Below the pieces are notes generated by a model, which was given only the letters and a program-made list of their open reading frames with translations, made no database searches and had not been told where the DNA came from. Below are positions 5,454 through 9,363 of a DNA stretch of 9,363 bases, in pieces. Position 1 is the stretch's first letter; each line of letters opens with the position of its first letter. The translations under genes were made by a program, and so were the position numbers. Source of the DNA: Bryobacteraceae bacterium (GTDB lineage Bacteria > Acidobacteriota > Terriglobia > Bryobacterales > Bryobacteraceae); contig JACMLA010000530.1 in NCBI GenBank assembly GCA_014379815.1, positions 1 through 9,363 of the forward strand, written 5' to 3'.

Positions 5454-6005
5454 ATGTGGAATCGCCGTAAAGACGAAGAAAATTCCCCCAAACCGACACA
5501 GACGCCAGCGCAACCCGCGCCAACACAGCAGCCAAGGGAGGCTCAACCGCAAATGTCTTCAATGCCAGCCCGCAATTATGAACCGGTGAGTTCAGGATCG
5601 AACGGAACGGCGACGATCGGAAAAGCCGTGATGGTCAAAGGCCAGATTTTTAGCCGGGAAGACCTCGTTATTGACGGTGAAGTGGAAGGGACTGTGGAAG
5701 CTCAGGAGCATCGGGTGACAGTCGGTCCGAATGGCAAAGTGCACGCGGGCATCAAGGCCCGGGAGATCGTTGTTCAGGGTGCAATACAGGGCAATGTCGA
5801 GGCAGCGGACAAGATCGACATTAAGAAAGACGCGAAGCTGGTCGGTGACATCAAGACGGCTCGCATTGTGATAGAGGACGGCGCTTACTTCAAAGGAAGC
5901 ATCGATATTACGAAAGTAGAAACGAAGGCACCAGCCACCGGCAAGACTGCAGTACCCGCAGAGCGACCTGCAGCGTCAGCAGCGACACAGGTTGCCCAAA
6001 GCTGA
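5454..6005 (+). CDS. Bactofilin family cytoskeletal protein
   Basis: This 183-residue protein is a bactofilin (DUF583 family), which self-assembles without nucleotide into filaments on the inner face of the membrane and recruits wall enzymes. The central region (about 52-155) shows the repeating pattern of short hydrophobic beta strands separated by Gly/Asp/Asn turns that forms the right-handed beta-helix: IGKAVMVKGQI, LVIDGEVEGTV, HRVTVGPNGKV and REIVVQGAIQGNV are visible rungs. Flexible Pro/Gln-rich (11-50) and Ala/Pro/Thr-rich (156-183) tails flank it, as usual for the family. The N-terminal MWNRRK, an aromatic followed by basic residues, resembles the short membrane-targeting start reported for other bactofilins. 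Length is typical. The gene is divergent from mltD and is followed after 30 nt by the methyltransferase-like gene, so it probably heads a rightward operon. A link with MltD in wall remodelling is inferred from position only. Confidence 0.92.
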   Translation: MWNRRKDEENSPKPTQTPAQPAPTQQPREAQPQMSSMPARNYEPVSSGSNGTATIGKAVMVKGQIFSREDLVIDGEVEGTVEAQEHRVTVGPNGKVHAGIKAREIVVQGAIQGNVEAADKIDIKKDAKLVGDIKTARIVIEDGAYFKGSIDITKVETKAPATGKTAVPAERPAASAATQVAQS

Positions 6006-6021
6006 GCTTCGAAAAGAAGAC

Positions 6022-6026
6022 AGGAG
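6022..6026 (+). promoter_or_regulatory. Ribosome site supporting a TTG start (methyltransferase-like gene)
   Basis: AGGAG is followed after 9 nt by TTG at 6036. The resulting N-terminus (MLDRLKDLF) is an amphipathic helix and the first in-frame ATG lies well inside the protein, so the TTG start is well supported. Confidence 0.7.
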
Positions 6027-6035
6027 AGTTGCTTT

Positions 6036-6737
6036 TTGCTTGACCGCCTGAAAGATTTGTTTACTGGTTCTAATTCCGGCGCCAGGAGTACCCCTCCTGT
6101 CGCCGCCAGTAACGGACGGATTGCAACACAACAGGATCGCCGGACATCACCGCCTGTACCCGTTCCCAGACAAAGCAACGGGCTGGATCAGTTCTTCAGC
6201 ATTCTGCGCGATCGCGGCAGCCTGTCTGTGCTGGATCTTGCGGGCGCGAGTCAGGACAACATCAGCTACATCACCAGCATGAGTCACAGGCTAGCCTCTG
6301 AGGACTTCGTGCGATCGATGGAGATGACTTTTGGTGACGACCCGTTGGGCAATCAGGCCGACCCTGTTCTGGTCGATCAGTTTGTATCAGAAAATCTCAC
6401 CTTTGCGCCCGATAGCTTCGATGGCGTTCTAGCCTGGGACGCGCTCCAGTTTCTGACACCGCATCTTTTGCAGTTAACGGTCGACCGGCTGTATGAAGCG
6501 ATGCGCCCCGGGTGCTGCCTGCTGGCGTTTTTCAATTCGGATGAGAAATCGCGGGAACTGGTTCGTTATCACTACCGCATTGCCGATCACAAGACACTGA
6601 ACCTGCTTCCAAGAGGACAGGCTGCCGTCGGTCAGCCATTCAATAATCGCTCCATCGAGAAGCTGTTTCACCGCTATGAGTCGGTGAAGTTTTTCCTTGC
6701 CCGCGACCACTTGCGGGAGATTATTGTCCGGCGATAA
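6036..6737 (+). CDS. Methyltransferase-like protein with degenerate SAM-binding motif
   Basis: This 233-residue protein has a short amphipathic N-terminal helix, a disordered Ser/Pro/Arg-rich linker (about 11-48) and then a class I methyltransferase-like Rossmann fold. The first strand and loop read VLDLAGAS (65-72) where active enzymes usually have a D/E-x-G-x-G-x-G glycine loop, so motif I is clearly altered. The later landmarks DSFDGVLAWDALQFL (126-140) and MRPGCCLLAFF (156-166) fit strand 4 and the strand 5 region of methyltransferases. It may still bind SAM, or may be a non-catalytic scaffold; the sequence cannot decide. It starts with TTG, 30 nt after the bactofilin gene, and lysS follows 63 nt later. 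That position suggests co-transcription with the bactofilin, and the N-terminal helix could allow membrane or filament association, which is speculative. No substrate can be named. Confidence 0.7.
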   Translation: MLDRLKDLFTGSNSGARSTPPVAASNGRIATQQDRRTSPPVPVPRQSNGLDQFFSILRDRGSLSVLDLAGASQDNISYITSMSHRLASEDFVRSMEMTFGDDPLGNQADPVLVDQFVSENLTFAPDSFDGVLAWDALQFLTPHLLQLTVDRLYEAMRPGCCLLAFFNSDEKSRELVRYHYRIADHKTLNLLPRGQAAVGQPFNNRSIEKLFHRYESVKFFLARDHLREIIVRR

Positions 6738-6750
6738 CGCCCGGCGATAA
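6728..6750 (+). repeat. 10-bp direct repeat across a stop codon
   Basis: CCGGCGATAA occurs at 6728-6737, ending in the stop codon of the methyltransferase-like gene, and again at 6741-6750, separated by CGC. The second copy is out of frame with the first (13-nt period). It looks like a small local duplication; no function is evident. Confidence 0.6.
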
Positions 6751-6786
6751 TTGAGGTTCCGGGCCACCCGGCCACGGATCCCGACC

Positions 6787-6794
6787 AAGAGGAG
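6787..6794 (+). promoter_or_regulatory. Ribosome site supporting the TTG start of lysS
   Basis: AAGAGGAG lies 6 nt before TTG at 6801. The first in-frame ATG is codon 70, inside the anticodon-binding domain, so the TTG start is required. Confidence 0.85.
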
Positions 6795-6800
6795 CCGAGT

Positions 6801-8309
6801 TTGTCACTGGAGCAGGAGCTGGTTCAGAGCCGTACGCAGCGCGTCGCCGAGATTGAGGCGCTGGGACATAAAGCTTACGGCCAGCGTTTCGAGTTTACCC
6901 ACACCATCCCAGACGTAGTGGCGACATTCGGCGATAAAGATGCGGAAGAGCTGCAGGCCAACCGGTCGGAAGCCCGGATCAGCGGTCGCATCTTAACCAT
7001 CCGGCGCATGGGCAAAGCAGGATTTTCGCACCTGCTGCAAAACGGCGAGAAGCTCCAGGTATATGTGAAGAAAGACGATGTCTCAGACACCGACTGGCAG
7101 CTTTGGATGCTGGTGGATCTCGGAGACATCGTCGGGGCCGATGGCTATCTCTTCCGGACGCGCACAGGCGAACTGAGCCTGCATGTAACTAAGCTCTATT
7201 TCCTGTCCAAGATTCTGCTGGCTATGCCCGAAAAATGGCACGGTCTGGAGGATGTAGAGACGCGCTACCGGCAGCGATATCTCGATCTGATTGCGAATCC
7301 GGAGGTCCGGAAGACCTTCGTAACGCGAGCGAAAATCATCTCGTCTCTACGGCGGCAACTGGAGTCACGGGGTTTTATTGAAGTGGAAACTCCGATGATG
7401 CAGCCGGTCTACGGTGGCGCTACGGCTCGGCCATTCACGACGCATCACAACACTCTCGATATCGATCTGTACCTGCGAATCGCGCCGGAACTCTACTTGA
7501 AGAGACTGGTTGTGGGTGGGATGGAGAGAGTCTATGAGATCAACAAAAACTTCCGCAATGAAGGGATCTCGACACACCACAATCCGGAGTTCACGATGCT
7601 CGAGTTCTATCAGGCGTACACCGATTACCACGGTCTGATGGACTTGTCCGCGGAGCTGCTCAGGCAAACCGCAATCGATGCTACCGGATCGACGCAGCTG
7701 ACGTATGGCGAACAAGTGATTGACTTCGATACGATCCGGCGTTTCTCGATGCGAGAAGCTGTGGTGGAGTTTTGGAACCAGGCCGACCGTCCCAGTCTGG
7801 ACAATGTACGGGATCCGGCGTGGCTGGCAAAGCACTCGATGCAGCCCAGCGCCGGGGAGAAACTCGTCGATATTTTTGAGAGGGTTTGCGAAGACCAGCT
7901 GTTCCAGCCAACCATAATTTACGACTATCCGGTCGAGACCTCACCTCTTTCCAAGAACAAGCCGGATGAGCCGGAGTTTGTGGAGCGCTTCGAAATTTAT
8001 GCGGCAGGCATGGAAATCGGGAATGCATACACAGAGTTGAACGATCCTCAGGAGCAGCGCCGGCGATTTGAGATGCAACTGGCTATGGCTGCCGGTGGCA
8101 ACGAAGAGGCGCATCGTATGGACGAAGACTACCTGCGGGCACTCAGCTACGGCATGCCTCCAACGGCGGGAGAAGGTATTGGCATCGACCGTCTGACGAT
8201 GATCCTGACTGGTTCCAAGTCGATTCGCGATGTGATCCTGTTTCCGCTGCTTCGGCCGGAAGGGCCAATTGGCATGCTCGAATCCCTGCGGGCTGCCGAT
8301 ACGAAGTGA
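6801..8309 (+). CDS. lysS: Lysyl-tRNA synthetase, class II
   Basis: This cytoplasmic enzyme charges tRNA-Lys with lysine using ATP. At 502 residues it has the normal length of bacterial class II LysRS. The N-terminal OB-fold anticodon-binding domain spans about 56-135 (GRILTIRRMGKAGFSHLLQ is its first part). The class II catalytic core follows, with motif 1 around 190-203 (GFIEVETPMM, then the YGGA turn), motif 2 at 251-268 (FRNEGISTHHNPEF, with the ATP-contacting R252), and motif 3 at 459-469 (GIGIDRLTMIL, with R464). The LysRS-typical ARPFTTHHN (209-217) and LYLRIAPELYLKRL (223-236) are intact. The start codon is TTG. It is downstream of the bactofilin and methyltransferase-like genes with a 63-nt gap and overlaps the next gene by four bases. 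Lysine tRNA synthetase followed by a lol permease gene is an arrangement I recall from several deep-branching Gram-negative groups. No T-box or other leader is visible. Confidence 0.98.
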   Translation: MSLEQELVQSRTQRVAEIEALGHKAYGQRFEFTHTIPDVVATFGDKDAEELQANRSEARISGRILTIRRMGKAGFSHLLQNGEKLQVYVKKDDVSDTDWQLWMLVDLGDIVGADGYLFRTRTGELSLHVTKLYFLSKILLAMPEKWHGLEDVETRYRQRYLDLIANPEVRKTFVTRAKIISSLRRQLESRGFIEVETPMMQPVYGGATARPFTTHHNTLDIDLYLRIAPELYLKRLVVGGMERVYEINKNFRNEGISTHHNPEFTMLEFYQAYTDYHGLMDLSAELLRQTAIDATGSTQLTYGEQVIDFDTIRRFSMREAVVEFWNQADRPSLDNVRDPAWLAKHSMQPSAGEKLVDIFERVCEDQLFQPTIIYDYPVETSPLSKNKPDEPEFVERFEIYAAGMEIGNAYTELNDPQEQRRRFEMQLAMAAGGNEEAHRMDEDYLRALSYGMPPTAGEGIGIDRLTMILTGSKSIRDVILFPLLRPEGPIGMLESLRAADTK

Positions 8310-9363
8310 TTGCGGCGTTCGAGCTCTTTGTCGCGTTCCGATATCTGCGGGCCCAGCGAAAGCAGGCGGTGATCTCGGTGATTACTGTCATCTCGGTCGT
8401 TGGTGTCGCGGCGGGTGTGATGGCTCTGGTGATTGCTCTGGCGATCAACAATGGGTTCCGCGGGACCCTGCAGCGAAATCTGCTGGGGGCGACGGCGCAT
8501 GTCAGCGTTCTGGAGAAGCAGCCCGGAGATGGCATTACGGATTCGGGTGCACTGGCGGCACGCATTCAGAAACTGGCTCACGTTGTGGAGGTCGCGCCAT
8601 CGCTTTACGGTCAGGTCCTGCTGAGCGGACCGCAACTGTCATCGGGCGCGGTCGTCAAAGGAGTAGATGCCGATGCGGCTGCCCGCCAGACAGAGATGCT
8701 GCAGCGTTTGAAGTCAGGGTCGCTGGCAAGGTTGAAAGACACCAGTGGCTTGCCCGGAATCATTCTCGGCGCGAGGCTGGCGCAAAGCACCGGGATGATG
8801 CAGGACTCTGTGGTCCAGGTGATAATCCCCAATGGTGAGCTAACCCCATTCGGCCCTCGCCCCGCCGCCTACCAGTTTCGTGTGGTGGGCATTTTCGAGT
8901 CTGGATTCTACGAGCTCGACGCAACGTGGGCGTATACTTCGCTGGCTTCCGCGCAGCGCCTTTTGGGCGTGGGCAATGTCGTGAACTCGATCGAAGTTAA
9001 GGTGGATGAAATCTACGAAGCCCCGGCTGTTGCCGGTCAGATCGGCGGTTTTTTGCCGAAGCCTCTGGCAGCGACTCATTGGATGGAGCAGAACAAGCCG
9101 ATCCTCAATGCGCTTCGCATGGAACGGATCGTTACTCTGGTCACCATTGGGTTGATCCAGATGATCGGTGCACTAAACATCCTGATAGCACTCGTGATGG
9201 CGGTGATGGAAAAGTACAAAGATATTGCGATTCTGGTGAGCATGGGAGCGCGGCAGGCACAGATTCGGAACATCTTTGTTCTGCAGGGAGTGCTGATCGG
9301 CATTGTTGGTTCCGCGATAGGGCTGACGCTGGGCTACACGATTTCGTACCTTGCTGACCGGTA
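8306..9363 (+). CDS. LolC/LolE-type lipoprotein-releasing ABC permease (3' end cut by window edge)
   Basis: I translated this frame by hand: it is open from GTG 8306 to the right edge, giving 352 residues of a protein normally about 410-420 long, so about 60 residues with the last membrane segment are missing. The Lol complex extracts outer-membrane lipoproteins from the inner membrane for transfer to LolA, with LolD as ATPase. The N-terminus reads FELFVAFRYLRAQRKQAVIS (residues 5-24), the hallmark start of LolC/E; the first membrane segment spans about 22-48 and ends in NNGF. A periplasmic domain covers about 50-270. Membrane segments lie at about 275-300 and 325-348, with KYKDIAILVSMGA (303-315) between them, the coupling-helix region that contacts LolD. 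The GTG overlaps the lysS TGA as GTGA, implying translational coupling; no separate ribosome site is clear. LolC and LolE, or a single LolCE-type permease, cannot be told apart here, so no symbol is given. Confidence 0.92.
   Translation, partial: MIAAFELFVAFRYLRAQRKQAVISVITVISVVGVAAGVMALVIALAINNGFRGTLQRNLLGATAHVSVLEKQPGDGITDSGALAARIQKLAHVVEVAPSLYGQVLLSGPQLSSGAVVKGVDADAAARQTEMLQRLKSGSLARLKDTSGLPGIILGARLAQSTGMMQDSVVQVIIPNGELTPFGPRPAAYQFRVVGIFESGFYELDATWAYTSLASAQRLLGVGNVVNSIEVKVDEIYEAPAVAGQIGGFLPKPLAATHWMEQNKPILNALRMERIVTLVTIGLIQMIGALNILIALVMAVMEKYKDIAILVSMGARQAQIRNIFVLQGVLIGIVGSAIGLTLGYTISYLADR

Noticed and set aside
5255..5562. Minus-strand open frames across the mltD-bactofilin intergenic region
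   Set aside because: They overlap the bactofilin coding region and the mltD promoter, have no ribosome site and show no recognisable pattern.
6758..6778. CCGGG/CCCGG hairpin before lysS as a terminator or T-box
   Set aside because: The stem is only five pairs with a 3-nt loop and no T-run, and there is no T-box sequence or space for a specifier structure.

Overview
The window looks like a bacterial chromosome segment of moderate-to-high GC from a Gram-negative (diderm) organism. An outer-membrane-type lipoprotein transglycosylase, a LolC/E-type lipoprotein-release permease and a bactofilin all point to a cell with two membranes. The gene style (HipA-like orphan kinase, acidic/lysine-rich histone-like protein, lysS followed directly by lolC/E) suggests Acidobacteriota, perhaps the Solibacter/Bryobacter side. 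That placement is an inference from recalled gene style and was not tested by any search.

Layout. Positions 39-875 (minus) hold a HipA-like kinase. Divergent from it, 937-1164 (plus) holds a 75-residue protein of unknown function; the two share a 61-nt intergenic region. Next come three minus-strand genes, transcribed right to left: mltD (3505-5184), an extraordinary acidic-then-basic histone-like protein (2602-3360), and a GT-C-like polytopic membrane protein (1202-2548). A perfect 13-bp hairpin with a T-rich tail (about 3432-3475) ends the mltD transcript. The histone-like gene therefore needs its own promoter, for which there is a weak candidate. From 5454 to the right edge runs a plus-strand cluster: bactofilin, a methyltransferase-like protein, lysS and a lolC/lolE-type permease cut by the window edge.

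How the genes may work together. The 269-nt divergent region between mltD and the bactofilin gene links a peptidoglycan-cleaving enzyme to a cytoskeletal scaffold, an arrangement that suggests cell-shape or local wall remodelling. The lysS-lolC junction overlaps by four bases, so the two are probably translationally coupled. Three consecutive genes of the rightward cluster start with non-ATG codons (TTG, TTG, GTG), the two TTG starts being backed by good Shine-Dalgarno sequences. No tRNA, rRNA, CRISPR array, transposase or phage gene was seen. The least conventional items are the charge-segregated histone-like protein, the small unknown protein beside the orphan HipA-like kinase, and the methyltransferase-like protein with a degraded SAM-binding motif.
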